In this document: positions 23,749-32,415 of the stretch, piece after piece
Position numbering within the stretch: position 1 is the stretch's first letter
Layout: each line of letters begins with the position of its first letter
DNA from: Flavobacteriaceae bacterium
GTDB lineage: Bacteria; Bacteroidota; Bacteroidia; Flavobacteriales; Flavobacteriaceae
Reading direction: 5' to 3'
Assembly (NCBI GenBank): GCA_029938265.1
Contig: JAOZVI010000011.1
Coordinates: 1-36,336 of the forward strand
Length of the DNA: 36,336 nucleotides
Notes under the pieces: generated by a model
Told to the model about the DNA's origin: nothing
Databases searched by the model: none
Seen by the model: the letters and a program-made list of their open reading frames with translations, nothing else
Made by a program: the position numbers and the translations under genes

Positions 23749-24767
23749 GTTTTCGTTAAAATTAAAACCATTAGAAAACTTAAAATTATATATATCCAAC
23801 CAACAGTGTTTCCAAAAAAATAAGTGATAATACTTTTTTGAATAAAGTAAAATATAGGAAAAACAGTAATTCCAAGTACAAATTTTATAGTAGCAATATA
23901 TTCTTTTTCCTTAATTGTGGGTTTGAAGTGATTCCAGATCAGAAGTGGAAAAAAACTATTTATTTTAACTAATAAAAGTAGCGGATTAAAGCCTTTATTT
24001 TGTGAAGGATAAATGGGCGATAAATTATCAAGATTGTTTAATTTTTCATTTGCTTTTATAGGATCAAGAAATTCATCTTTATCAAAAAATTTGACTATTT
24101 CATCGTGTTTTTCAATATCTTCTATATGTGTAGTTAGTAGTTTTAATTGCTTACTTACTTCTGCTTTTATTTCTTTTACAGAATTATTTTTATCAAAATT
24201 ATTATAATATTCATTTGCTGAGATGGGTTTGCCAAAATAGAGTGAGGCTTTGCTTGCATAAGCAGTAGGATTATTGTAATTTAAACCAAAAGGAATGATA
24301 TCTATTTCATTGTCAGGATTTCTTTCTATAGCACCAAAAATAATACGTGTAAATCCTTTACCTATTACACGTACCCGATGTTGTAAATTGTGATTCCCTT
24401 CAGGATAAATAAGTAAAGCTTTTTTCTCATCTAAAAGATCAAAACAGTGTTTAAAAATGGCTTCGTTATTGGTAAGTGTTTCAAAACCATCTCTGATCCT
24501 GTATATCGGCAACATATTTATTGATGACAGCAAAAAATTATAAATTGGATTTTTAAATATATGAGCACTAGATAAAACATAGGTTTTAATGTCATTTGTA
24601 GTGCATGCCAATAAAGAATCAATTACTGAATTTTGATGATTGCCAACAAAAAAAACTGCTTTTCCCTTTGGAATATTCTCCTTACCATATACAAGTATTT
24701 TTTTATAAAAAAAGAACAAACCAATCTGTAAATAGATTTTAACAAAAAATTGCCAGATAGACTTCAT
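23739..24767 (-). CDS. PlsC-like lysophospholipid/glycerophosphate acyltransferase
   Basis: 342 residues. An N-terminal hydrophobic segment (about 6-25) precedes the acyltransferase domain. Motif I is VGNHQNSVID (41-50): N43, H44 and D50 make an HX5D rather than the HX4D of E. coli PlsC. Motif III is YPEGNHN (121-127), where PlsC has FPEGTR, and SAHIFKNPIYNFLLSSINMLPIYR is the motif II region. The C-terminal 75 residues hold two or three membrane helices. This larger form is common in Bacteroidota and makes phosphatidic acid or remodels membrane lipids; donor and acceptor are not clear. Its ATG overlaps the TGA of the upstream BASS gene by four bases (ATGA, 24764-24767), so translation is coupled. 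Confidence 0.82.
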   Translation of the reverse strand: MKSIWQFFVKIYLQIGLFFFYKKILVYGKENIPKGKAVFFVGNHQNSVIDSLLACTTNDIKTYVLSSAHIFKNPIYNFLLSSINMLPIYRIRDGFETLTNNEAIFKHCFDLLDEKKALLIYPEGNHNLQHRVRVIGKGFTRIIFGAIERNPDNEIDIIPFGLNYNNPTAYASKASLYFGKPISANEYYNNFDKNNSVKEIKAEVSKQLKLLTTHIEDIEKHDEIVKFFDKDEFLDPIKANEKLNNLDNLSPIYPSQNKGFNPLLLLVKINSFFPLLIWNHFKPTIKEKEYIATIKFVLGITVFPIFYFIQKSIITYFFGNTVGWIYIILSFLMVLILTKTKK

Positions 24768-25690
24768 ATGATTGCTGTTTTTTTAGTTCTATATGACCAG
24801 AAAAGAGCTAATAATAGACTCGAAAGTATATCCCAAATAGCCCAAAAAGCTACTAAAATAGCCATACCACCCAAGCCTTTAAAGAATGAGAATACCAACA
24901 ATAAACCCAAACCAGAGTTTTGAATGCCTGTTTCAAAAGTTAATGTTTTTTGATCTCTATAAGATAAACCAGAAAATTTAGCAGTGTAAAACCCTGTAAT
25001 ATAAAGAATTATATTATGAAGAATTACCAATAAAAAAACATAATGAATATATTTTAAAAAAACATCTAAATTATTGTAAAAGGCAACAGCAATAAATGCG
25101 ACAAATATAATAATTGAAATAGGTTTTAAAAATTTGGATATTTTGGTGGCTAATTGAGGTTTAAGATTTTTAAAGATCATACCGGCAACTAAAGGGATTC
25201 CTATTATTATTAAAACCAACTTGCCAACTTCTAAAGGATTGAGTGAAATTACCTTTAATAAAGATGCTGTAGGTTTATAAAAATTTCCCCAAAGGGCAAA
25301 ATTCAAAGGTGTCATTATTAACGCTGCTAAAGATGCAAAGGCGGTTAAGCTTACTGATAATGCAGGATTTCCACCCGCCAATTTACTCATAAAATTTGAA
25401 ATATTACCACCAGGACAAGCGGCTACCATAAACATTCCTAAAGCAATACTTGGTAAAGGATTTATAATTATTATTAATAAATATGTAATTAACGGAATTA
25501 ATAAGAATTGAGAAAAGATTCCGATGATCACCGGTTTTGGTGCCTTAAACATATTGGTAAAATCAGTAATTTTTATATCCAAAGCAACGCCAAACATAAC
25601 CAAAGCCAAAGTAAGATTAACCAGCCAAATATTATCTGAGTTTAGATTTATTTGTATATGATCAATATTTTGGACAAAATTTTCCTGCAT
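24764..25690 (-). CDS. Bile acid:sodium symporter (BASS) family transporter, second copy
   Basis: With the start chosen here it has 308 residues beginning MQENFVQNIDH. An upstream TTG at 25747 would extend it by 19 residues but would overlap the DUF4159 gene by 50 bases. The ATG at 25688-25690 lies 7 bases after that gene's stop and gives an N-terminus matching the paralogue at 8853. Nine or ten helices are visible, and the hallmarks AACPGGNISNFM and ETGIQNSGLGLLLVF are conserved. The two window copies are similar along their whole length, including LPSIALGM/APSIALGM and FKGLGGMA/FNGLGGMA. Substrate is probably an organic anion but not known. It is in the rsmE-DUF4159-BASS-plsC run. Confidence 0.85.
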   Translation of the reverse strand: MQENFVQNIDHIQINLNSDNIWLVNLTLALVMFGVALDIKITDFTNMFKAPKPVIIGIFSQFLLIPLITYLLIIIINPLPSIALGMFMVAACPGGNISNFMSKLAGGNPALSVSLTAFASLAALIMTPLNFALWGNFYKPTASLLKVISLNPLEVGKLVLIIIGIPLVAGMIFKNLKPQLATKISKFLKPISIIIFVAFIAVAFYNNLDVFLKYIHYVFLLVILHNIILYITGFYTAKFSGLSYRDQKTLTFETGIQNSGLGLLLVFSFFKGLGGMAILVAFWAIWDILSSLLLALFWSYRTKKTAII

Positions 25691-25697
25691 TATAAAA

Positions 25698-26390
25698 TTA
25701 GTTTTTAAAGGCATAAGAAATGATATTTGCACCCATTTGAAGTGCAAGTAATCTTATTTCTTCAGGATCTTTATGTATTGATTGATCTTCCCAACCATCA
25801 TTTAGATCACTTTCATAATCGTAAAAACAAACCATCCTTCCTTTATAAAAAATCCCAAATCCTTGAGGAGGTTTATTGTCGTGTTCATGAATTTTTGGCA
25901 AGATAGTAAAATTATATTTTTGATGGTAAATGGGATGCTTATATGGTATCTCTTGAAATTCAGATTCAGGGAAAACTTTTTTCATTTCTCTTCTGATATA
26001 TCTATCTAAACCATAATTATCAGAAATATGTAAAAAACCTCCCGAAATTAAATAAGTACGAAGATTTTCAATTGCAAAATCGTTTAGAAAAACATTTCCA
26101 TGACCAGTCATAAAAACTATAGGATATTTAAAAATTTCGTTGCTTTCGGCTGAAACAGTTTGAGGTTTTACATCTATTTTTGTATTGATATTTTCATTAC
26201 AAAAAGTGATCAAATTGGGTAAAGCAGTTGGATTTGAATACCAGTCACCACCTCCATCATATTTAAGAATTGCGACTTGCTGAGCATTTGTATTATAAGA
26301 TATAGAAACAAATAAAAAAATAAGTACAATATTTTTTAAAAATAACTGCCTTATTAGAGGAAATTCCAAATTTTGAATATTAAATTCCAA
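25698..26390 (-). CDS. DUF4159 domain protein, exported, with uncertain non-ATG start
   Basis: Up to 230 residues. A signal peptide ends at about SISYNTNAQ, followed by the DUF4159 core: ILKYDGGGDWYSNPTALPNLI, FMTGHGNVFL, GGFLHISDNYG, KIHEHDNKPPQGFGIF and DGWEDQ. The family is widespread in Bacteroidota and its biochemical role is not established; the fold resembles glutamine-amidotransferase-like alpha/beta domains. No ATG is available between the upstream TGA at 26403-26405 and the signal peptide. The candidate starts are TTG codons at 26388-26390 and 26367-26369, each inside one unit of a 21-bp-period repeat. I give the longer form. It is 8 bases after the rsmE stop and 7 before the BASS ATG. 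Confidence 0.8.
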   Translation of the reverse strand: MEFNIQNLEFPLIRQLFLKNIVLIFLFVSISYNTNAQQVAILKYDGGGDWYSNPTALPNLITFCNENINTKIDVKPQTVSAESNEIFKYPIVFMTGHGNVFLNDFAIENLRTYLISGGFLHISDNYGLDRYIRREMKKVFPESEFQEIPYKHPIYHQKYNFTILPKIHEHDNKPPQGFGIFYKGRMVCFYDYESDLNDGWEDQSIHKDPEEIRLLALQMGANIISYAFKN

Positions 26391-26394
26391 ATTT
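26361..26394. repeat. 13-bp direct repeat AAATTCCAAATTT, 21-bp period
   Basis: Copies at 26361-26373 and 26382-26394 span the end of rsmE's downstream gap and the start of the DUF4159 gene. Each contains one of the two possible TTG start codons. The 21-bp period equals seven codons and duplicates the peptide element LEF. Confidence 0.6.
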
Positions 26395-26398
26395 ATTG

Positions 26399-27106
26399 CT
26401 ATTCATTAATTATCGAAACCGCATTACAAACTACGATACCAGCAGTTTCAGTGCGCAATCTACTTTTACCCAAAGATAAAGGAATAAAATTATGCTGCAA
26501 GGCTATCTCAATTTCTTTGAGTGAGAAGTCTCCTTCAGGACCAATTAAAACTGTAATATTCTTTTTTTCTTTAATGAGATTCTTTAAAGTGTTTTTTTCT
26601 AAATTTTCACAATGAGCTATTAGTTTAATTCCTTTTAGATCATTCTTGATAAGGTCAGAAAATTTTATTGGTGGATTTAATTTTGGTAAATGATATTTTA
26701 GAGATTGTTTGACTGCGGAGACCAATACTTTTTGCATTCTTTCTAATTTGATGATTTTACGTTCTGAATTATCACAGATAATTGGTGTAATTTCATCAAT
26801 ACCTATTTCGGTAGATTTTTCTAAAAACCATTCAAAACGGTCATTCATTTTGGTTGGTGCAATTGCAATATGTAAGTTATAATTCCAATTTTTATCTTTT
26901 TCTTCAAAAGAGATTATTTGCACCAAACATTTTTTATCATTGGCGATGATGATCTGTACCTTAAATAATAAACCTTTTCCGTTGGTTATAAATAAAATAT
27001 CCCCTTCTTTTTTACGTAAAACACGAACAATATGTTTACTCTCTATTTTATCAAAAATAAATTCAGTTATTGACGAATTGATATCTGGATTGTAAAAAAG
27101 TTGCAT
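26399..27106 (-). CDS. rsmE: 16S rRNA (uracil1498-N3)-methyltransferase RsmE
   Basis: 235 residues from the chosen ATG at 27104-27106 (MQLFYNPDI), which is the usual Bacteroidota RsmE N-terminus; a TTG two codons upstream is less likely. RsmE methylates U1498 of 16S rRNA using SAM. The N-terminal PUA-like part contains HIVRVLRKKEGD. The C-terminal SPOUT knot has IAPTKMNDRFEWFLEKSTEIGI, IICDNSERK, LIGPEGDFSLKEIE and LSLGKSRLRTETAGIVV, all diagnostic. Length is normal. It is upstream of the DUF4159, BASS and plsC-like genes, spaced by 8, 7 and -4 bases, so these four form one operon. No good TAnnTTTG box precedes it in the 106-base gap. Confidence 0.93.
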   Translation of the reverse strand: MQLFYNPDINSSITEFIFDKIESKHIVRVLRKKEGDILFITNGKGLLFKVQIIIANDKKCLVQIISFEEKDKNWNYNLHIAIAPTKMNDRFEWFLEKSTEIGIDEITPIICDNSERKIIKLERMQKVLVSAVKQSLKYHLPKLNPPIKFSDLIKNDLKGIKLIAHCENLEKNTLKNLIKEKKNITVLIGPEGDFSLKEIEIALQHNFIPLSLGKSRLRTETAGIVVCNAVSIINE

Positions 27107-27212
27107 GATCAAGTTGCAGTTGAAAATTCAATGGTAAAAGTATAAAAAAGAATTTGCTTAAAGTTTGGATAAATAATTATTTGATATTAATACTATAACT
27201 AATTGCCACAAA

Positions 27213-28334
27213 CTAAATAATTTCTTTTCTGTAAGTACTACGCCTTTTGATAATTTTTGAATTAAAATTTTTCCAAAGTAATTGAATAGCTTTATTATTT
27301 TCCAATTCGGGTGTTCTCCTATTTGTAATGATTCCTTTTTCAATACTTGTTTTATAAAATTCATCAAAAATAATAGCAATAACACCTTTATTTTGATATT
27401 CAGATTTTATTCCAATTAAATAAAAAACAGATTCCTTAGGATGCTTTTTTGCCTTTAAAAAATGTATAAATCCAAATGGAAATAATTTACCTTTTGATTT
27501 TTGTAAAGCTTTAGAAAAAGAAGGTAAAGTGATGGAAAATGATACCAATTTACCATCTTTATCAACTACAAACTTGATAAACTCAGGATCAATCAGTCCA
27601 ATAAATTTCTCTTTAAAATATGTTATCTGTCTTTTTGAAATTGGTACAAAAGAAGAAAGCTTTGAATAAGATTCGCTAAATAACTCGAACATTTCATCAA
27701 CATAAGGCATGATTTTCTTCGAACTTGTAAAATTTAAGGGTTTTAGATCATATCTTTTACATACAATTCCGGCCAATCTTTTGTATTTTGTAATATCAAC
27801 ATCCTTCATTAAAAAAGAGGACTCCGTATATTTTTTTTCTTTACTGTATCCTAACTTTTCTAGATGTTCTTTATAATAAGGATGATTATACCAGGTAATC
27901 ATTGTTCCTCTTTCCTCAAAACCATCGGTAAGAACGCCAACTTTATCTAAATTTGAAAAACCAACAGGTCCTTCAATAAATTCTAATTTATTTTGTTTTC
28001 CTATCTCTTCTACTTTTGATAATAATGCTTTACTTACTTCAATATCATCGATCATATCCATCCATCCAAAGCGCATCTTTTTTATGTTTTGGTCTTTAAC
28101 TTCAAATGAATTGATAATTGCAGCAATTCTGCCAACTATTTTATTATTTTGATAAGCGAGAAAAAATTTGGCATCGGCATGTTCAAAAACAGGATTTTCT
28201 GTTTTATCAAAACTATCAACTTCATCTTTAATAATTGGAGGAACCCAATAAGAATTGTTTTTATATAGTTTAAAAGGAAATTTTACAAATTGCGTTAATT
28301 CCTTTTTTGTAGTAATTTCTTTTAACGTGATCAT
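27213..28334 (-). CDS. GNAT-fold protein, function unknown
   Basis: 373 residues. I recognise it as a Bacteroidota protein usually described as GNAT-family or hypothetical. The N-terminal half reads FPFKLYKNNSYWVPPI, with FFLAYQNNKIVGRIAAIIN resembling a GNAT beta-strand pair, and IEGPVGFSNLDKVGVLTDGFEERG. The C-terminal part (VFYLIGIKSEYQNKGVIAIIF, then NNKAIQLLWKNF and RRSTYRKEI) has a Q/RxxGx-like acetyl-CoA loop (QNKGV). Two tandem GNAT-like halves are possible. Substrate is unknown. It lies 19 bases after the outer-membrane protein gene and 100 bases before rsmE, all on the same strand. Confidence 0.7.
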   Translation of the reverse strand: MITLKEITTKKELTQFVKFPFKLYKNNSYWVPPIIKDEVDSFDKTENPVFEHADAKFFLAYQNNKIVGRIAAIINSFEVKDQNIKKMRFGWMDMIDDIEVSKALLSKVEEIGKQNKLEFIEGPVGFSNLDKVGVLTDGFEERGTMITWYNHPYYKEHLEKLGYSKEKKYTESSFLMKDVDITKYKRLAGIVCKRYDLKPLNFTSSKKIMPYVDEMFELFSESYSKLSSFVPISKRQITYFKEKFIGLIDPEFIKFVVDKDGKLVSFSITLPSFSKALQKSKGKLFPFGFIHFLKAKKHPKESVFYLIGIKSEYQNKGVIAIIFDEFYKTSIEKGIITNRRTPELENNKAIQLLWKNFNSKIIKRRSTYRKEII

Positions 28335-28353
28335 CGGCCAAAATTACTGTTTT

Positions 28354-29559
28354 TTAGCTTTTATCTTCGTTATTTTTTTGTTTTTTGTAGTATTTTTTTT
28401 CGGCTTTTTCTTTCCTCTTCTGTTGCTTAACCAATTGTTTATTTCTTTTCTTTTGAGCCTTTTGCGCTTTTTTATTCACAGGAGGCTCTAAACTTCTTTC
28501 TTTTACATTAGAAGCTTTTACTTTACGCATTTTTTTATTACTGGATGATTTTTTGGCTCCACCGGCAAATAAACCAAAAGTAATTGTGTTGAAAAATCCT
28601 TTATTCTCTTGTTCTAATCGAACTTCATTATTATTTGTTTTACTCTTAATGATCTTATCTTTGTGTTTATCCAAACGCCATGAAACACCACCGCCAAATA
28701 GAAATGTGTTATCTCCTCGTTCGTCATAGATCATTCTTGCCGAAAGGTCAAATTGCATATCTTTATTGAACAAATAAGCACCACCTGCACCAAACTGAAT
28801 ATCATTAGGGATACTTTTTTTATTTCTAAAAAAGATTTGTCCTTCTCCAAATACAGACCATTTTTGTGTTAATGCATAGGTAGTTGTACCTATAAATGAA
28901 CTTTCCATATTCTCAGTAAAAACCTCATCCACAATAAAATTTGTCAATACAACCCACCTGTTACTCAGGTCATTTTGCGTGAAAATGGCAAATCTAGGAC
29001 TGATTCCTTCAGGATTTTTTTGTAGGTCATATAGTAAATTGGTATTGAGCCCAGCATAAACACCAACGGCAGGAATCAATCTTTTTTTATCAAATGCATG
29101 TCTTGCTTCCCAGCTGTGAATTTCTTTAGATTTATCAGTATATGTTGGTTTATAAACCAGATATTTTGCACCAACTGTAAATTTACTGAGACCAAAACCG
29201 GATTCAGAAGAAATAGTAGGATGTGTATTGTTTCTATTTTCGCTTTGTATATTTAGATCCAGACTGAATTCTAAACGTTCAAAGAACTGACCTGTTCTGA
29301 GCGTAATATCTGTTCCAAATGATTTAGAACTATAACTATGTTGTATAGGTGATGCATTTGGATCATCAGGAAACTCCCAATACAAATAATCACCAATATT
29401 TTTATAAAATAGACCACCTTCAACCTGATATACTCCGGTACCAACACTAAACGGACTGTCAGAAAAACCAGGACGTTTAGAATTGATCACATCGGTATAT
29501 TGTGCATAACCAATTTGAAAACAAAAAATTAGCGGGATAAGCTTTAAAAAATGCCGCAT
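28354..29559 (-). CDS. Outer-membrane beta-barrel protein (phenol MetA-like transporter family) with polybasic tail
   Basis: 401 residues. A signal peptide (about 1-19, ending GYAQ) is followed by alternating beta-strand sequence of an outer-membrane barrel. RPGFSDSPFSVGTGVYQVEGGLFY is the start seen in the MetA-pathway phenol degradation family, and FGAGGAYLFNKDMQFDLSARMIYDE follows later. The barrel seems to end near 330 (FFNTITFGLFAGG). From about 333 to 401 comes a tail with 23 lysines and 4 arginines against 6 acidic residues, ending KKQKNNEDKS. Barrel proteins normally end with their last strand, so this tail is unusual. It would lie in the periplasm or, if the topology is inverted, at the surface. 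Transport substrate is unknown. Confidence 0.75.
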   Translation of the reverse strand: MRHFLKLIPLIFCFQIGYAQYTDVINSKRPGFSDSPFSVGTGVYQVEGGLFYKNIGDYLYWEFPDDPNASPIQHSYSSKSFGTDITLRTGQFFERLEFSLDLNIQSENRNNTHPTISSESGFGLSKFTVGAKYLVYKPTYTDKSKEIHSWEARHAFDKKRLIPAVGVYAGLNTNLLYDLQKNPEGISPRFAIFTQNDLSNRWVVLTNFIVDEVFTENMESSFIGTTTYALTQKWSVFGEGQIFFRNKKSIPNDIQFGAGGAYLFNKDMQFDLSARMIYDERGDNTFLFGGGVSWRLDKHKDKIIKSKTNNNEVRLEQENKGFFNTITFGLFAGGAKKSSSNKKMRKVKASNVKERSLEPPVNKKAQKAQKKRNKQLVKQQKRKEKAEKKYYKKQKNNEDKS

Positions 29560-29579
29560 TCTATATATTTAATTTAATT

Positions 29580-29612
29580 CAAAAATAAGATTTTCTTTAT
29601 ATAAACGCTCAA
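29580..29612 (-). promoter_or_regulatory. Putative promoter of the outer-membrane protein gene
   Basis: Minus-strand TTG (29610-29612) and TATTTTTG (29580-29587, perfect TAnnTTTG) are spaced by 22 bases, about 20 bases before the ATG at 29559. It could drive the run of six minus-strand genes down to 23739. Confidence 0.5.
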
Positions 29613-29628
29613 GTTGTCTGCAAATTGT

Positions 29629-29636
29629 TATTTTTG
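29629..29636 (+). promoter_or_regulatory. Putative -7 promoter box of the DUF4834 gene
   Basis: TATTTTTG, a perfect TAnnTTTG, lies 18 bases before the ATG at 29655. No TTG is at a normal -33 distance; the closest (29614-29616) is only 12 bases away. Confidence 0.4.
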
Positions 29637-29654
29637 GATTTAAATTTAAGAAAA

Positions 29655-29933
29655 ATGCAAGAGGCATCAATGACAGGGTTTTTACGAACCATATTGATAA
29701 TAATATTGGCTTATTACGGTATAAAATTTATTGGCAGATATCTTTTCCCAATTTTCTTTCAGAAATTAGTAAAAAACATGGAGAAAAAGGTAAAAGAACA
29801 GCAAGGATACCAACAACCTGAAGAAAAAATAAATGTTGGGGAAACTACTGTTGAAAAAGCTCCTCGTGACACAAAAGGTAACAATAAAAATGTAGGTGAA
29901 TATGTTGATTATGAAGAAGTTGATGATGAATAA
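29655..29933 (+). CDS. DUF4834 family small membrane protein
   Basis: 92 residues from the ATG at 29655 (MQEASMTGFLRTILIII). A TTG start 30 bases upstream would place the promoter box inside the coding region, so I rejected it. One membrane helix (about 9-30) is followed by a charged, soluble C-terminal half ending in the acidic EYVDYEEVDDE. The N-terminal MQEASxTGFLRTILII and YYGIKF block is the DUF4834 signature found throughout Flavobacteriia; function is unknown. It is 67 bases upstream of the YfhO-family gene on the same strand, and no promoter box lies between them, so co-transcription is possible. Confidence 0.8.
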   Translation: MQEASMTGFLRTILIIILAYYGIKFIGRYLFPIFFQKLVKNMEKKVKEQQGYQQPEEKINVGETTVEKAPRDTKGNNKNVGEYVDYEEVDDE

Positions 29934-30000
29934 AAGTGTAAAGTTCAAAGTATCATTTTATTATAAAGTACTATAAAGAGTTATAACCATCTTCTAAGAA

Positions 30001-32415
30001 ATGAATTTCAAAAAAATACTTCCTTATCTTATTGCAATTTTAACTTTTGTAATTATTTCACTGGCATATTTTTCACCGGTTTTAGAAGGTAAAAAGTTGT
30101 TTCAAAGTGATATTGCTCAGTTTAGAGGAATGTCTAAAGAAATTCAGGATTTTAGAACTGAGTATGGTGAAGAACCATATTGGACAGATAGAGCTTTTGG
30201 TGGTATGCCTTCTTATCAGCTAAGCACGTATTATCCTAATGATTATATCAAAAAAGTTGATAGTTTACTTAGGTTTTTACCGAGACCGGCAGATTATTTG
30301 TTTTTGTACTTCATTAGCTTTTTTATTTTGTTGATGGTTTTAAAAACCGATTGGAAGTTAGCAATTATAGGTGCTTTGGCATTTGGTTTTTCAACATATT
30401 TTATCATTATACTTGGGGTTGGTCATAATGCAAAAGCCCATGCAATTGCCTATATGCCATTGGTATTGGCAGGAGTTTTATTGGTTTTTCAAAAGAAAAA
30501 CCTACTGGGATTTATACTTACGTCTATTGCCATGGCATTAGAGATCAATGCCAGTCATCCTCAAATGACCTATTATTTGTTATTTATGATCGTGATTTTT
30601 GGAATTGTTTATTTGATTAACGCATTTCAAAATAAAGAATCATCAGTTTTTTTTAAAAATATTGGAGTTTTATTTGTAGCTGTAATTTTAGCTGTTGGTG
30701 TAAATGCAACCAGTTTATTGGCAACCAAAGAATATGCGGATGAAAGTACACGCAGTAAAAGTGAATTGACCATTACGCCTGATGGTAAAGATAAAGATAT
30801 AACTTCAGGTTTATCCAGAGAATATATTACTCAATACAGCTATGGAATTTTAGAAACTTTTGATCTTTTTATTCCCAGATTTATGGGAGGATCCAATAAT
30901 GAGAATATTGGAAAAGATTCTAATACTTATGAGTTTGTTAAAGATGTAGGTGGTGCTAAACAAGCCAAAGGATTTGCTGAAAATGCTCCTATGTATTGGG
31001 GAAATCAACCAATTGTAGCCGCACCTGCTTATATTGGTGCTATAATGATATTTTTATTTGTGTTAGGAATATTTCTGGTAAAGGGTAAGCTAAAAAAATG
31101 GTTGGTAGCTGCTACTATTTTCTCAATTTTATTGAGTTGGGGAAAGAATTTTGGTTTTTTAACAGATCTGTTTATTGATTATGTTCCGCTTTACAATAAA
31201 TTCAGAGCAGTTTCTTCCATTCAGGTAATTGCAGAACTAGCGATTCCAATTCTAGGGATCTTAGGTTTAAAAGTATTTTTTGATAAAGAAGTTTCTAATA
31301 AAGAAAAGATAAAAGCATTAAAAAATAGCGTGATTATTGTTGGTGGTTTAGCATTGGTCTTTGTAGTTGCAGGAACAAGTTTATTTGCTTTTGAAAGTAT
31401 TAATGATGCCAGATATGAGAATATGGCACCTGGTTTTTCTGAAGTTTTAATTGCAGATAGGAAGTCTATATTTTTTGACGATAGTTTGCGTTCATTGATC
31501 CTGGTTTTTCTAACAGTGGTTTCTCTTTGGTTTTTTCTAAAAGGAAAGATCAATAAGAATATTGTATTTGTTACATTGTTGTTATTGATTTTATTTGATC
31601 TGGTTGTTGTAGATAAACGCTATGTAAACAATGATGATTTTATTTCGAAAAGTAAACTTGAGAAACCTTTTCCAAAATCAGATATCAATACTGAAATATT
31701 AAAGGATAAAAGTCATTACAGAGTGATGAACTTTATGGTAAATCCCATGAATGATGGAAGTACTTCTTTTTATCACAATTCTATTGGAGGATATCATGCT
31801 GCAAAACCTAGACGTTATCAGGAACTTTTCGATTTCCAAATTACTAAAAATAATTTTGATGTGTTAAATATGTTAAATACTAAATACATCATTTTTCCTG
31901 ATGATAATAATCGTGCTAATGTTCAAATTAATCCTGATGCAAATGGAAATGTATGGTTTGTTGATAAAATAAAATTTGTCAATTCTGCTAATGAGGAAAT
32001 CAAAGCATTAGACAGTATAAATACAAAACGAGTTGCTATAGTAAGCTCAGTATTTAAAAATGATTTAGAAGGATTTTCTTTTCAAAATGATTCAACGGCT
32101 ACAATTCAACTGACAAATTATAAAGCTAATGCATTAACTTATGAAAGCAATGCCAAAACAGATCAATTGGCTGTTTTTTCTGAGATCTATTACAAAAATG
32201 GGTGGAATGCATATATTGATGGTAAATTAACACCACACTATAGGGCTAATTATGTTTTAAGAGCAATAATCATTCCTTCAGGTAAACACCAAATATTTTT
32301 TAAATTTGAACCAAAAATTATTAAACAAGGCAATACAATTACTTTAGTTTCATATTTATTGCTAATTTTTATCCCTTTGGGATGGTATTTTAAAGAAAAG
32401 AAATCGAATAAATGA
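30001..32415 (+). CDS. YfhO family polytopic membrane protein (GT-C-like)
   Basis: 804 residues. An N-terminal signal-anchor helix (about 7-28) is followed by a periplasmic loop with SDIAQFRGM and DRAFGGMPSYQLS, then around twelve membrane helices. The C-terminal extracytoplasmic domain ends with one more helix (TLVSYLLLIFIPLGWYF). This matches the YfhO family, whose characterised members in Gram-positives are involved in glycosylating teichoic acids from lipid-linked sugars. The acidic pair in the first loop (S36-D37) is where GT-C enzymes keep their catalytic aspartate. Here it heads a run with a methyltransferase-like and two GT4 genes, so a role in surface glycan or glycoprotein assembly is likely. 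The stop overlaps the next ATG by four bases. Confidence 0.85.
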   Translation: MNFKKILPYLIAILTFVIISLAYFSPVLEGKKLFQSDIAQFRGMSKEIQDFRTEYGEEPYWTDRAFGGMPSYQLSTYYPNDYIKKVDSLLRFLPRPADYLFLYFISFFILLMVLKTDWKLAIIGALAFGFSTYFIIILGVGHNAKAHAIAYMPLVLAGVLLVFQKKNLLGFILTSIAMALEINASHPQMTYYLLFMIVIFGIVYLINAFQNKESSVFFKNIGVLFVAVILAVGVNATSLLATKEYADESTRSKSELTITPDGKDKDITSGLSREYITQYSYGILETFDLFIPRFMGGSNNENIGKDSNTYEFVKDVGGAKQAKGFAENAPMYWGNQPIVAAPAYIGAIMIFLFVLGIFLVKGKLKKWLVAATIFSILLSWGKNFGFLTDLFIDYVPLYNKFRAVSSIQVIAELAIPILGILGLKVFFDKEVSNKEKIKALKNSVIIVGGLALVFVVAGTSLFAFESINDARYENMAPGFSEVLIADRKSIFFDDSLRSLILVFLTVVSLWFFLKGKINKNIVFVTLLLLILFDLVVVDKRYVNNDDFISKSKLEKPFPKSDINTEILKDKSHYRVMNFMVNPMNDGSTSFYHNSIGGYHAAKPRRYQELFDFQITKNNFDVLNMLNTKYIIFPDDNNRANVQINPDANGNVWFVDKIKFVNSANEEIKALDSINTKRVAIVSSVFKNDLEGFSFQNDSTATIQLTNYKANALTYESNAKTDQLAVFSEIYYKNGWNAYIDGKLTPHYRANYVLRAIIIPSGKHQIFFKFEPKIIKQGNTITLVSYLLLIFIPLGWYFKEKKSNK

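Noticed and set aside
24764-25747. Longer start (TTG at 25747) for the second BASS transporter
   Set aside because: It would overlap the DUF4159 gene by 50 bases and add an unrelated N-terminus; the ATG at 25688-25690 matches the paralogue.
27107-27112. TTG start two codons before the rsmE ATG
   Set aside because: The family N-terminus begins at MQLFYNPDI and an ATG is available.
28255-28491. Plus-strand hydrophobic reading frame of 78 codons
   Set aside because: It is the antisense of the lysine-rich tail and the following gene start; poly-Lys codons read as Phe/Leu on the other strand.
29625-29933. TTG start at 29625 for the DUF4834 protein
   Set aside because: It would include the promoter box in the coding region, and MQEASMTGFL from the ATG at 29655 is the family N-terminus.
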